Shown: positions 8,321 to 17,064 of the stretch, piece after piece
How the letters are laid out: each line of letters opens with the position of its first letter
Numbering within the stretch: position 1 is the first letter of the stretch
From: Paenibacillus rhizophilus
Lineage (GTDB): Bacteria; Bacillota; Bacilli; Paenibacillales; Paenibacillaceae
Length of the DNA stretch: 64,000 bases
Direction of reading: 5' to 3'
Assembly: GCF_003854965.1 (NCBI RefSeq)
Contig: NZ_RQPI01000001.1
Span: 1,054,001-1,118,000 of the forward strand
Translations under genes and position numbers: made by a program
Notes under the pieces: model-generated
Databases searched by the model: none
Told to the model about the DNA's origin: nothing
What the model saw: only the letters and a program-made list of their open reading frames with translations

Positions 8321-9400
8321 TCAACCGTAGTACAAAAAACTGGAAAGAGTCTGTTTACACAGCATTTCCATTGGAGAGCGATCCAACGATCCAACCAGCC
8401 ATGGTCGGCATGAAGCAAATAAAGCAACTCTCTCCCAGCCTTCGAGCAAATTCGTATTCGCCCAATTCAAATGCTCGCTGTTATCATACTTGCGGGAGTA
8501 GTACTCGATGACCGAGATCAAATTGAAATAAAGATCGTACAGTTCTTTGCGCGCCTGTGCGCCGGGACTGTCGAATACGACGCCATATCCCGAGCCAAAG
8601 GCTTCGGAATTTTCAAAAGGGCGGAAATAATATTCCATCAAGGGATCGCCCCACAGCGCGCGTTCCCAATCGATCAGCGCCGTAATTTTGCCATTGTCCA
8701 CAAAAATGTTGCCATTCCACAAATCCCAATGCACCAGCCTCGGCTCCGTCACTTCATCCAGCACGGGCAGCAGCTTGGCGATGCCCTGGTCCAGCGTTTT
8801 CCGGTCGATAGGCAGCGAAGCTCCCAATCGCCGCGCATCGTTCAGCACGTTGCCGATCAAGCCGGAGAACGTTTCCCGCCATGTTCCCGGCGCTTTTGCA
8901 GGTGTATTAAGAAACAGGCCGAACCGTTCGCCGCGCACTTCATTGATCTGCCGGTTGTAACGGCCCAGCTCCCGTTCGATTTCCATCCTCTCGCCGATGG
9001 TCATCTCTTCCCTTGCTTCGTTGTATGGCCGGCCTTTGACTTTTTCCATGAAAAAATACTCATATGGAATCACCGTACGGCTGTCGTCATAGGCGTAGAC
9101 CTCAGGAACCGGCGCGACACCGGCCGCCTTAATAAATCGAAGCGCTTCCACTTCGGCGCGCATAATGTTCCGCTCATAGCTGAGCATTTCAGCCGTGTAG
9201 GGTGGAGCGATCTTCAGGATCGCCTCTCTCCCGTCAGCAAGAGCAAGCTCATATGCGGCATTGAAGAATCCGCCCGTCAGTTCCCTCGTTCTCAGGACTA
9301 CCGTACCGATGCCAAAGGCCGCCTCAGCCAGCCTGCCCCGCTCTACTTCAGTCAATTTCGATTTCGTGCCGCTTTCCACATCCCCACCGCCATTCCCCAT
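8321..9400 (-). CDS. Aminoglycoside phosphotransferase (APH)-family kinase
   Basis: 359 residues with the APH/choline-kinase fold. Visible features are an ATP-binding lysine strand ('REAILKIAPP'), the catalytic Brenner motif 'LVHWDLWNGNIFV' (H-x-D-x-x-x-x-N) and the metal-binding 'ALIDWERALWGDP'. Such proteins phosphorylate small molecules; antibiotic resistance cannot be inferred from the family alone. The start is uncertain: ATG 9400 has no clear ribosome-binding site, and GTG 9379, preceded by GGTGGGGAT, is an alternative. It seems to be transcribed alone, downstream of the glucosidase terminator. Confidence 0.85.
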   Translation of the reverse strand: MGNGGGDVESGTKSKLTEVERGRLAEAAFGIGTVVLRTRELTGGFFNAAYELALADGREAILKIAPPYTAEMLSYERNIMRAEVEALRFIKAAGVAPVPEVYAYDDSRTVIPYEYFFMEKVKGRPYNEAREEMTIGERMEIERELGRYNRQINEVRGERFGLFLNTPAKAPGTWRETFSGLIGNVLNDARRLGASLPIDRKTLDQGIAKLLPVLDEVTEPRLVHWDLWNGNIFVDNGKITALIDWERALWGDPLMEYYFRPFENSEAFGSGYGVVFDSPGAQARKELYDLYFNLISVIEYYSRKYDNSEHLNWANTNLLEGWERVALFASCRPWLVGSLDRSPMEMLCKQTLSSFLYYG

Positions 9401-9431
9401 TTATTTACTTAAAGTAGAATTCGCTATGCTT

Positions 9432-9477
9432 AAAAAAATACCTCCGCTGAACCTATAATACGATTCGGGGAGGTATT
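9432..9477 (-). terminator. Intrinsic terminator after the alpha-glucosidase
   Basis: On the minus strand the arms AATACCTCC and GGAGGTATT (9437-9477) form a stem followed by seven T, 12 bases past the glucosidase stop. Confidence 0.85.
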
Positions 9478-9488
9478 CCAATTCAACT

Positions 9489-11111
9489 TTATTTCAGCAG
9501 ATACATCCTAGCCTCATAAGGACGCAGCGATCCGCCGGAAATATCGCCACTATAATTAGAGATCAGCAGCTCCTTGTCTCCGGCCAACTCCTCGGGTAAT
9601 TCAAACGAAACGGGATTTCCGTAGAAGTTGCACAGTACGAGCAACGTAGTTTCGTCCAGCGAGCGGGTATACGCGAACAAATCCTTATCCTCGGGGAACA
9701 GCAGCTTGAAGTCTCCGTAAACGATTACGTTATATTCCTTGCGAAGCTGGATCAGCTGCCGATAGTAATGGAATATGGAGTCCGGATTCTCCAATTCAAC
9801 CGAAGCATTAATCTCCGTGTAATTCGGATTGATTCGAATCCAGGGCTGACCTGTTGTAAATCCAGCATTCGCGGAAGCATCCCATTGTATCGGCGTACGC
9901 GCATTGTCGCGGCCTTTGGCGTAAATGGATTCCATGATTGCTTCGTGGGCAAATCCGCCTTCCAGACGCTCTTTGTACAGGTTCAGCAGCTCGATGTCCC
10001 GGTAGTCCCCGATCGGATATTGCACATTCGTCATGCCCAGCTCTTCACCCTGATAAATGTAAGGGGTGCCCTGCATCCCGTGGAGGAGGGTAGCCAGCAT
10101 TTTCGCCGATTCCACGCGGTATTCTCCGTCATTTCCCCATCGGGAAACGATGCGCGGCAGATCGTGGTTGTTCCAGAACAGGCTGTTCCAGGCCTCGCCC
10201 TTCAGCTCGGTCTGCCATTTGGACAGCACCTGCTTTAATTTCAGGAAGTCCAGCGGTGAAAGGTCCCACTTTCCTTTCCCTTCCTGCTCATCCAGGCCGA
10301 TATGCTCAAACTGGAACACCATGGAGAACTCGCTGCCGTCCGGATTGCTGTACAGCTTGGCGATTTCTGGAGTAGCGCCCCAGGTCTCGCCCACCGTCAA
10401 CAAATCTCCTTTTTGAAAGGTTTCTCTGCTGAGCTCTTGAATATATTTGTGAAGATTCGGACCATTACCGGTGATTTTCCGGTCGGGCTCTTTGGCGATC
10501 AGGTCGATCACATCCAGCCGGAAGCCGCCTACTCCCTTATCCATCCACCAGTTGATCATGTCATAAATCTCCTGCCGAACTTTGGGATTATCCCAGTTGA
10601 GATCCGGCTGCTTCACGGCAAACTGATGGAAATAATATTGTCCAAGCTCCGGCACCCACTCCCATGCGGACCCGCCGAAGCATCCTCGCAAATCGTTGGG
10701 CGGCGTTCCTTCCACGCCATCTCTCCAGACATAATAATCATGATACGGATTGTCCTTGCTCTTCTTCGCCTCCAGAAACCACGGATGCTCATCGGACGAA
10801 TGGTTCAGCACCAAGTCCATAACAATTCGGATATTTCGCTTCTTGGACTCGTCAATAAGCGCTTCCATGTCATCCAATGAACCGAACATCGGATCAATAT
10901 CCTGATAATCGGATATATCGTAGCCATTGTCATCCTGTGGCGATTTGCATACCGGGGAAAGCCAGATGGCCCCGATTCCGAGCTCCGCCAAATAATCCAG
11001 TCTGGAGATAATTCCTTTCAGGTCCCCGATGCCGTCTCCGTTCGTATCCTGGAAGCTGCGGGGATAAATTTGATATACGACCGTCTCTTTCCACCATTTT
11101 TGATTTTGCAT
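9489..11111 (-). CDS. GH13 alpha-glucosidase (oligo-1,6-glucosidase / MalL type)
   Basis: 540-residue cytoplasmic exo-alpha-glucosidase that hydrolyses short alpha-linked gluco-oligosaccharides. The opening 'WWKETVVYQIYPRSFQDTNGDGIGDL' is diagnostic of the GH13 oligo-glucosidase/trehalose-6-phosphate hydrolase group. Catalytic residues are visible: nucleophile Asp in 'GGFRLDVID', acid/base Glu in 'TVGETWG', and the transition-state Asp in 'NNHDLPR'. Length is normal for MalL. ATG 11111 follows AGAAGGGCGG. It lies downstream of the sugar isomerase operon but behind that operon's terminator, so it probably has its own promoter in the 123-base gap or depends on readthrough. Whether it prefers isomaltose, maltose or trehalose-6-phosphate is not resolvable here. 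Confidence 0.93.
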   Translation of the reverse strand: MQNQKWWKETVVYQIYPRSFQDTNGDGIGDLKGIISRLDYLAELGIGAIWLSPVCKSPQDDNGYDISDYQDIDPMFGSLDDMEALIDESKKRNIRIVMDLVLNHSSDEHPWFLEAKKSKDNPYHDYYVWRDGVEGTPPNDLRGCFGGSAWEWVPELGQYYFHQFAVKQPDLNWDNPKVRQEIYDMINWWMDKGVGGFRLDVIDLIAKEPDRKITGNGPNLHKYIQELSRETFQKGDLLTVGETWGATPEIAKLYSNPDGSEFSMVFQFEHIGLDEQEGKGKWDLSPLDFLKLKQVLSKWQTELKGEAWNSLFWNNHDLPRIVSRWGNDGEYRVESAKMLATLLHGMQGTPYIYQGEELGMTNVQYPIGDYRDIELLNLYKERLEGGFAHEAIMESIYAKGRDNARTPIQWDASANAGFTTGQPWIRINPNYTEINASVELENPDSIFHYYRQLIQLRKEYNVIVYGDFKLLFPEDKDLFAYTRSLDETTLLVLCNFYGNPVSFELPEELAGDKELLISNYSGDISGGSLRPYEARMYLLK

Positions 11112-11145
11112 AGGTATCCGCCCTTCTTTCTACAATCTCGCTATT

Positions 11146-11185
11146 TAAAAACACACCGACGCCGATTCAATTCGGCCCCGGTGTG
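11146..11185 (-). terminator. Intrinsic terminator of the isomerase/oxidoreductase operon
   Basis: Minus-strand stem CACACCG / CGGTGTG with an inner GCCGA / TCGGC stem, followed by TTTTT, 50 bases beyond the stop of the isomerase gene at 11235. Confidence 0.8.
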
Positions 11186-11234
11186 CTCGAATACGCCTCC
11201 GTCCGTCCGAAGCGGTACGCTCAGGACAAAGTCC

Positions 11235-12203
11235 TTACAGCCACCACATTTCGCCGAGCTGCTCCTGGATCAGTACCTGATTCAGATTATCGACCGCTTT
11301 GGAGAAGCCTTCATTGATCGACATCAGCCCATCCTCGTGCTCGATGCTGACGACATAGTCGTAGCCGACCAGCCGAAGCGCGCTGACAATGTCCGCCCAG
11401 GTCTTCAGATCATGGCCGTAGCCGACGGTGCGGAACTGCCATGCGCGGTCCAGCATGTTGTCATAGGTTTGCATATCGGTCAGACCGTACTTGTTCACAT
11501 TGACCGGATCAATGACCGTATCCTTGGCATGGAAGTGATGAATCGCTCCTTCACGGCCCAGGACATGGATAGCCTGTACGGGATCAATGCCCTGCCACCA
11601 CATATGGCTCGGGTCCAGATTGGCGCCGATCACTTCGCCCGCCGCTTCTCTCAGGCGGAGCAGCGTCGCCGGTGTATGCACCGAGAAGCCGCCGTGAAGC
11701 TCAAGGCCGATCTTGATCCCATGGTCAGCGGCAAAGGCTCCCGTTTCCGTCCAGTAAGGAATGAGTTTATTTTCCCACTGCCATTTCAGCACTTCCTGAA
11801 AATCATTCGGCCAAGGCGCAACCGGCCAGTTCGGATACTTCGCATCCTCATGGTCTCCCGGGCAGCCGGAGAACGTATTAACAACCGGAACGCCCAGCTT
11901 CTCCGCCAATAATACGGAATTGAGGAAATCCTCGTGATCCTTTTGCGCCAGCTCCTTTTGCGGATGCAGCGGGTTGCCGTGGCAGCTGAGCGCGCTGATG
12001 ATCAGTCCTCTCGACTCCACCGCATGCTTGAACTCCTTCAGTGCGCGCTCATCTTCAAGCAGCAGCTTCGGATCGCAATGTCTTTTTCCCGGATTGCCTC
12101 CTGTGCCGATTTCGACCGCTTTAACCCCTTTCTCCGCCACATAATCCAGCGCGTCTTCCAGTTTCCGGCCTCCGAACAGCACCAAAAATACGCCAAGTTT
12201 CAT
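11235..12203 (-). CDS. Sugar phosphate isomerase/epimerase-family TIM barrel
   Basis: 322 residues of the AP-endonuclease-2 / xylose-isomerase-like barrel. Metal-binding-type positions are visible: 'VEIGTGG', Glu in 'IGLELHGGF', 'GANLDPSHMWWQG', His in 'HFHAKD' and Glu in 'YVVSIEHED'. Third gene of a minus-strand operon, 51 bases after the Gfo/Idh oxidoreductase. Such pairs act in inositol, ketosugar and 3-keto-glycoside metabolism. Exact substrate unknown. Confidence 0.87.
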   Translation of the reverse strand: MKLGVFLVLFGGRKLEDALDYVAEKGVKAVEIGTGGNPGKRHCDPKLLLEDERALKEFKHAVESRGLIISALSCHGNPLHPQKELAQKDHEDFLNSVLLAEKLGVPVVNTFSGCPGDHEDAKYPNWPVAPWPNDFQEVLKWQWENKLIPYWTETGAFAADHGIKIGLELHGGFSVHTPATLLRLREAAGEVIGANLDPSHMWWQGIDPVQAIHVLGREGAIHHFHAKDTVIDPVNVNKYGLTDMQTYDNMLDRAWQFRTVGYGHDLKTWADIVSALRLVGYDYVVSIEHEDGLMSINEGFSKAVDNLNQVLIQEQLGEMWWL

Positions 12204-12254
12204 AGAATGTGTTTCTCCTCTCCGTTTATCATCATTAAGGATTGTATAGTGAAT

Positions 12255-13388
12255 TTATTTATTCAGTACCGCTTGAGCCGTATCTTGGGCTTCGATATTC
12301 CGGGTTCCGTCAAAATATACCGTCTTGCCGGTACGGGCGGATTCGTAGATAGCCTCCAGAATTTGCGTTACGACCAGCGCCTGTTCCGGTTTCACAAGCG
12401 GTTCTTTATCTTCGATTACGGCTTCAAGCCACAGGCGCGCTTCGCGGTCCGCTTCGCTCTCTTCTCCGCCCGAATAAAAAGCGACTCCGCCCGGTGTAAG
12501 CTCGATATTGGTCTCGTACAGACGGCCGGACTTCTCGCCGTTGATACGGAGGCCGCTCGTCATGTCAGCGCCTGCTTCCGTTCCGCACAGCAGCGTCTTC
12601 GCTTCGCCGTACTCGGCGACGTTGAGCGCCCAGCTCGATTCCAGCGCGATTGTCGCGCCGTTCTCCATCGTGATGAAGCCGAACGCGGAATCCTCAACCT
12701 TGAACTGCTCGGGGTCCCACGGTCCGAACGCATTGGCGGCGTTCTTCCGGTGTCCTAGCTTGTGGAAGACCGAACCTGTTACGCTGCGCGGCTTGTAATT
12801 GTCCATCATCCACAGCGTCAGATCGAGCGCGTGGGTGCCGATATCGATCAGCGGTCCGCCGCCCTGCTTCTCTTCATCCAAGAAGACGCCCCAAGTCGGC
12901 ACCGCGCGCCGGCGAAGCGCAATCGCCTTGGCGTAGTAAACTTCGCCCAGCTCTCCGTTCTCGCACATTTCCTTCAAATATTGGCTGTCATTGCGGAAAC
13001 GGTTCTGGTACGCGATGGACAGCTTCTTGCCGGTCCGGCGGGCGGCGTCCAGCATTTCCTGCGCCTGTGCCGTTGTCTTCGCCATCGGCTTCTCGCACAT
13101 TACATGGCAGTCGGCCTCCAGCGCGGCAACCGAAATTTCCGAGTGGCTGTCGTTCGGCGTACATACATGCACCACGTCGATGCCGCCTTCTTCCAGCAGC
13201 TTGCGGAAGTCCGTATACACCTTGGCGCCTTCCGCGCCGTATTTCTCGGCGGCTTCCTGCGCCCGCTCTTCAATAATGTCGCAGAAGGCTACCAGTTCAG
13301 CGGTTTTTTGACGAGACAGGCTCGGCAAATGCTTGCCGCCCGCAATACCTCCGCAGCCGATAATTGCGATTTTAAGTGTTTTAGACAT
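12255..13388 (-). CDS. Gfo/Idh/MocA-family NAD(P)-dependent sugar oxidoreductase
   Basis: 377 residues. An N-terminal Rossmann domain starts at once ('IAIIGCGGIAGGKHLPSL'), followed by the family's 'EKPMAKT' motif with its conserved Lys and, in the C-terminal domain, 'GGGPLIDIGTHALDLTLW' with the catalytic Asp/His. A longer in-frame opening exists to 13481, but ATG 13388 is preceded by a perfect AAGGAGG and begins at the Rossmann fold. It overlaps the upstream isomerase gene by 8 bases (ATGTCTAA), indicating translational coupling. The family oxidises sugars or inositols at C1, C2 or C3; flanking TIM barrels suggest a keto-sugar intermediate. Confidence 0.92.
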   Translation of the reverse strand: MSKTLKIAIIGCGGIAGGKHLPSLSRQKTAELVAFCDIIEERAQEAAEKYGAEGAKVYTDFRKLLEEGGIDVVHVCTPNDSHSEISVAALEADCHVMCEKPMAKTTAQAQEMLDAARRTGKKLSIAYQNRFRNDSQYLKEMCENGELGEVYYAKAIALRRRAVPTWGVFLDEEKQGGGPLIDIGTHALDLTLWMMDNYKPRSVTGSVFHKLGHRKNAANAFGPWDPEQFKVEDSAFGFITMENGATIALESSWALNVAEYGEAKTLLCGTEAGADMTSGLRINGEKSGRLYETNIELTPGGVAFYSGGEESEADREARLWLEAVIEDKEPLVKPEQALVVTQILEAIYESARTGKTVYFDGTRNIEAQDTAQAVLNK

Positions 13389-14151
13389 AAATGTTGCCTC
13401 CTTGTTTATAGTTTGTATTAAGCCATTCCATGCTTGCCGCGACGCTTTCGATCGGCGGCCGGCTGCAGTAATCCTGCTCAACTAACGCCCATTCGGCGCC
13501 AGCTTGTTCCGCCGCCTCCAGAATGGCGGATAGATCGACTTCTCCTTCGCCGAGCACGACCGTCTCCGCCGAGCCGTCTTCCCGCAGCTTCATATCCTTC
13601 AGATGAATCAGGGGAAGCCGGCCGGCATACTTGCCGATATACTGCACGGGATCGTAACCGCCGTATTGCACCCAGCAGGTATCCATTTCGACCTGGAGCT
13701 GCTCCGGCGGCACTTCACTATAGAGATAGTCGAATGCGGTCAGGCCCCCGCTGCTTTCCCGCAGCTCAAAATCATGGTTGTGATAAAGTAGTACGGCCCC
13801 TTTTTCCTTGCACTTCTCTCCAAGTGTCCGCAGATTGGCCGCAATCTTGCTCCAGTCAGAGCGCTGCTCCTCACTGAGATAAGGCACGATCAGATAGGGG
13901 CTGCCGATCTTTAGTATGTAGTCAATCTCGGCATCGGCATTCTCCAGCAGAACGTCATAAGGGCGGTGCGCTCCCACGGCTGTCAATCCGGTCTCCTCAA
14001 GCAGCGATTTCACCTCGTCGGCGCTTCGGCCGAAATAATGAAAGAATTCGACGCCGCTGTAACCGAGTGCCGCCACCTTCCGAAGCGTGCCTTCGAAATC
14101 CCGTTCCAGTTCTTCTCTGAGCGTGTAGAGCTGCAAACCGATCTTCAACAT
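13381..14151 (-). CDS. Sugar phosphate isomerase/epimerase-family TIM barrel (first gene of operon)
   Basis: 256 residues beginning 'MLKIGLQLYTLREELERDF', a signature opening of the IolE-like isomerase/epimerase group, with 'GYSGVEFFHYFG', 'LLYHNHDFEL', 'QVEMDTCWVQYGG' and 'ALVEQDYCSRPP' supplying the usual Glu/His/Asp metal ligands. An in-frame extension to 14280 is unlikely because GGGAGTGATT precedes ATG 14151. It is distinct in sequence from the second barrel at 11235, so the operon encodes two different isomerase-like enzymes. The divergent AraC gene at 14501 is the likely regulator. Confidence 0.9.
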   Translation of the reverse strand: MLKIGLQLYTLREELERDFEGTLRKVAALGYSGVEFFHYFGRSADEVKSLLEETGLTAVGAHRPYDVLLENADAEIDYILKIGSPYLIVPYLSEEQRSDWSKIAANLRTLGEKCKEKGAVLLYHNHDFELRESSGGLTAFDYLYSEVPPEQLQVEMDTCWVQYGGYDPVQYIGKYAGRLPLIHLKDMKLREDGSAETVVLGEGEVDLSAILEAAEQAGAEWALVEQDYCSRPPIESVAASMEWLNTNYKQGGNIYV

Positions 14152-14500
14152 GTAATCACTCCCGGGAATGTTATTGTATCCACATTTTTCAACATCATGG
14201 TGCAAACGATCCCACGAACCGCCCGGGCAAATCCCGGACCGACGCCCTGACGGGAAATCTGAAACATTGAACCTGAACAAAAGGGCTCTTGCATACTGCT
14301 CCTACGTCTTGATCCACTCCTGCACTAGACGCCTAGACAATCAACTCTCCCTGGATTCTTAATGAATTGCGCGTTCTTGGTATTATTTTTCGATGCCCTA
14401 GAACTAGTATCATCGTAATCTGAAAGCGTATATAATAAAATGAATAATATGATTAAAACATGAACAATCTGATTATCTTTTAAAATGAGCAGGAGGACAT

Positions 14501-15334
14501 ATGCCAAGCGACGCACCTTGTACCATATTAACTGCCGGATTCTCCTTTCACCGTAAACCGTTCCAGATGTCGGAAGCGGAAGGCTTTCCCCAATATCTCA
14601 TTCGTCTTCAGACCGAGGGTTGCTGCAGCGCTTTAATAGACGGCGCTATTACGCATGTAGAAAGCGGTGGCTTGATGCTCATTGCTCCTGGCGTGCCGTA
14701 CAACCTGATTATCGACAAAGAAAATTATCCGCTGGGCGAACCGCGCGTCGAAAGCGGGGATTATCATATTTTTTGCCGGGGAGAGTGGCTCGACCGGTGG
14801 TGGAACAGCCGTCAGCGGAGTTCGCTGATTCATATTCCGCTTAACGACGCATTAATCGGACTTTTTCGACAGATTGTGTTGGAGCAGCGCCGCCTGTCCG
14901 ATTTTTCTCCGGAAATCTCAAGCTGTTACTTGCAGATTCTGTGTATGGAAATCGACCGTCTCACCATTGACCGTCCTTCCGTTTCCCCGAGGGGCTATCT
15001 GGCTTACCGGATGAAGCAGTTTGTGGAAGAAAATGCGGCTCTTCTCTTCCGTCTTGAAGATGTTGCCGCCCATGTCGACATTTCCGTTTCGCGCGCCGTT
15101 CATCTATTTAAGGAGGAGTTCGGAACCACGATTGTTAAATATGTAAATGAAGTCCGCCTGGAGATGGCCCGTGAACGGATCGTCTATAGTCCGATGCCGC
15201 TGGAACATATCGCGGAAGCCTGCGGTTTCGTGAATTACACCTACTTTCACCGGCAATTCCGCAAACGCTACGGCATGTCGCCGAAGCAGTTCCGCACGCA
15301 CAGCAGGGAGAAGGATGCGCCTGCGCTAATATAA
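14501..15334 (+). CDS. AraC-family regulator with cupin sensor domain
   Basis: 277 residues. An N-terminal cupin-like domain ('MLIAPGVPYNLII') is followed by a C-terminal AraC DNA-binding domain ('LEDVAAHVDISVSRAVHLFKEEFG' and 'ACGFVNYTYFHRQFRKRYGMSPKQFR'). ATG 14501 follows AGGAGGACAT. The gene diverges from the isomerase/oxidoreductase operon across 349 bases, making it the probable sugar-responsive activator of that operon. Those 349 bases show no other recognisable element. Confidence 0.9.
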   Translation: MPSDAPCTILTAGFSFHRKPFQMSEAEGFPQYLIRLQTEGCCSALIDGAITHVESGGLMLIAPGVPYNLIIDKENYPLGEPRVESGDYHIFCRGEWLDRWWNSRQRSSLIHIPLNDALIGLFRQIVLEQRRLSDFSPEISSCYLQILCMEIDRLTIDRPSVSPRGYLAYRMKQFVEENAALLFRLEDVAAHVDISVSRAVHLFKEEFGTTIVKYVNEVRLEMARERIVYSPMPLEHIAEACGFVNYTYFHRQFRKRYGMSPKQFRTHSREKDAPALI

Positions 15335-15372
15335 ACTGTACACACCATGGATATACAATATCGCGCACAAAA

Positions 15373-15398
15373 GATGCCGTCCTCTTCAGGACGGCATC
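15373..15398 (+). repeat. Hairpin repeat, copy 1
   Basis: Perfect stem GATGCCGTCC / GGACGGCATC with loop TCTTCA. The first 25 bases are identical to 17093-17117, on the other side of the MFS gene. A looser relative lies at 51439-51461. Confidence 0.8.
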
Positions 15399-15408
15399 CG
15401 CTTGTCGA

Positions 15409-15446
15409 GAAACCCGGTCTTTTCAAGACTCGGGTTTCTTCTTTTT
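15409..15446 (+). terminator. Intrinsic terminator after the AraC gene
   Basis: Stem GAAACCCG / CGGGTTTC extended by GTCTT / AAGAC, followed by TTCTTTTT. It stands directly behind the repeated hairpin at 15373. Confidence 0.85.
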
Positions 15447-15524
15447 ACTGAGGTGTTATTAAAAATAGAAAAATGGAGGGGGTTACCCCCTCTAATATTT
15501 TAAATTCTTTTTGTTAAAATTGCG

Positions 15525-15554
15525 TTGACTGTATACAAGTATACATGCTATTCT
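15525..15554 (+). promoter_or_regulatory. Sigma-A promoter with embedded palindromic operator
   Basis: -35 TTGACT (15525-15530) and -10 TATTCT (15549-15554) are separated by 18 bases. The spacer contains the palindrome TGTATACAAGTATACA (15530-15545), whose GTATAC half-sites resemble operators of GntR/FCD-type regulators. A repressor bound there would block the polymerase. No such regulator gene is in the window. Confidence 0.65.
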
Positions 15555-15654
15555 AATGCATGTGATGTTTCCTCACACAATTAATTGTTTTCATCTTAAT
15601 TCCGCGCTTCTGTGTTAGATAATCTCTCAATTATTATTGAATAAATAATAATCA

Positions 15655-15676
15655 AGTAAAAATAAATATTTTTACT
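15655..15676 (+). repeat. AT-rich inverted repeats in the MFS-gene leader
   Basis: AGTAAAAATA and TATTTTTACT form a perfect 10-base dyad with a 2-base centre, 27 bases before the ribosome-binding site. A second dyad, TTATTATT / AATAATAA, sits just upstream. The leader from the predicted transcription start to the gene is about 150 bases. Confidence 0.5.
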
Positions 15677-15716
15677 GATTGATATTTAACTAAATTTGGA
15701 ATAGGACGGTGAAGTG

Positions 15717-16946
15717 ATGAAAACAAAGAATCCGATTATACTTATCATCTTGTTTGCGCTGGGCTGGACATTTATGTATGCAGACCGCAATATTTTGTCT
15801 CCTGTCATGAAGGTTATTGGTGAAGAATGGGATCTTTCCAAAGCGGAGCTCGGCTTAATGTCGACTGTCTTTTTCATCTCGTACGCGGCGATGCAAATTC
15901 CGGCAGGGATATTAGCCGATCGCTTCGGCAGGGTTAAGGTGCTGGTGGCCGGATATATTCTGTTCGGCATCGGGACGATTCTTAGCGGCTTCGCCCCGGG
16001 CTTTATCGTTTTCTTAGCGATACGTGCAGTTACCGGTCTGGGTGAAGGTACGTATTATGGTCCGGTATACGGCATCTCCTCCAATGCCATCTCAAAAAAG
16101 TTTAGGGGAATTTCGTCGGCCTTGATTAACAGCGGGATGGCGATAGGTATTTCACTTGGCTTTATCGGATCCAGCTACATTACCTTTACACTCGGCAAAA
16201 ACTGGCAGTTCACCTTTTACCTGTTTGGAATTGCAACGATTATTGTCGCTATTGTGATCGGTTTGTTTGTAAAGGATGACCGTGCCGATGTGCGCGCGCA
16301 GAAGAGTGCTGTCCAGGCCGAGCCGGTGAACATGAAGGCGCTGTTCACCCGAAATCATATTTTGACGTATATTCTAATTTTCTGCTCGCTGTACGGGTTC
16401 TTCGGTATGCTGACATGGCTGCCGTATTACTTGCAGACGGCAAGGGGCGTTGCCGGCTCTCAGACCGGCATTATTTCTTCTCTCGTGCCATGGGCATCCA
16501 TACCGGGCGCAATCCTCTTCGGGTATTGGTCCGATCGAGTGAAGAACAAAAAACCGTTAATTTTGCTGCTCGCTGTGCTTGGAGCAATATGCCAGTTCGT
16601 CGTTCCTTATGCAGAGAACTATTCTCTGATGATCGCTGGCCTTATCGTTTACGGATTGGTCGGCAAACTTGCGCTGGATCCGATTCTCATTTCGTTCGTC
16701 GCCGATAACACGCCGTCGCATATGTATGCAAGAGCGTTCAGCATGTTTAACTTTGCAGGGATGCTGTCTTCCATATTCGCTCCGTACATTACCGGATATT
16801 TTGCCGACGTGACAGGAAAGATGGAGTATGGTTTCTACTTGTCCGGAGTACTGTTGCTAATCGGGGGCATCCTGTTCCTGTTTGTCAAAGAAGGAGATTC
16901 CACAGCGAATGCTAGCCGTGCGGCTCAAGCTGCAGTGGTGGAGTAG
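15717..16946 (+). CDS. MFS transporter, anion:cation symporter-like
   Basis: Membrane transporter of about 409 residues with 12 predicted helices. The opening 'FALGWTFMYADRNILSPVM', the loop 2-3 motif 'GILADRFGRVKV' and 'RAVTGLGEGTYYGPVYGISS' fit the ACS-type group that carries sugar acids and other organic anions. The loop between helices 8 and 9 has 'GYWSDRVKNKKP'. The start could be GTG 15714 or ATG 15717; AGGACGGTGA lies before both. It is expressed from its own promoter with an operator, and is isolated from the neighbours by hairpins on both sides. Substrate unknown. Confidence 0.87.
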   Translation: MKTKNPIILIILFALGWTFMYADRNILSPVMKVIGEEWDLSKAELGLMSTVFFISYAAMQIPAGILADRFGRVKVLVAGYILFGIGTILSGFAPGFIVFLAIRAVTGLGEGTYYGPVYGISSNAISKKFRGISSALINSGMAIGISLGFIGSSYITFTLGKNWQFTFYLFGIATIIVAIVIGLFVKDDRADVRAQKSAVQAEPVNMKALFTRNHILTYILIFCSLYGFFGMLTWLPYYLQTARGVAGSQTGIISSLVPWASIPGAILFGYWSDRVKNKKPLILLLAVLGAICQFVVPYAENYSLMIAGLIVYGLVGKLALDPILISFVADNTPSHMYARAFSMFNFAGMLSSIFAPYITGYFADVTGKMEYGFYLSGVLLLIGGILFLFVKEGDSTANASRAAQAAVVE

Positions 16947-16984
16947 ATTATAAAGTTTCGAAATCACTTAGAGTACGCGGCATT

Positions 16985-17043
16985 TACGACACCTACCGTT
17001 CGTATTTATTAAAATAACTATACAATATTAACGCGGTGTCGTA
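16985..17043. repeat. Long-range inverted repeat behind the MFS gene
   Basis: TACGACACC (16985-16993) and GGTGTCGTA (17035-17043) are perfect complements separated by 41 AT-rich bases. The function is unclear; it lies between the MFS stop and the paired terminator hairpins. Confidence 0.35.
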
Positions 17044-17064
17044 TTAAAATAATTAATCATAAAA

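Noticed and set aside
8471..9412. 313-codon plus-strand frame over the APH-family gene
   Set aside because: Antisense to the Brenner motif and other conserved residues, with no family resemblance.
11070..11912. 280-codon plus-strand frame over the glucosidase/isomerase junction
   Set aside because: Shadow of two well-supported minus-strand genes and their terminator.
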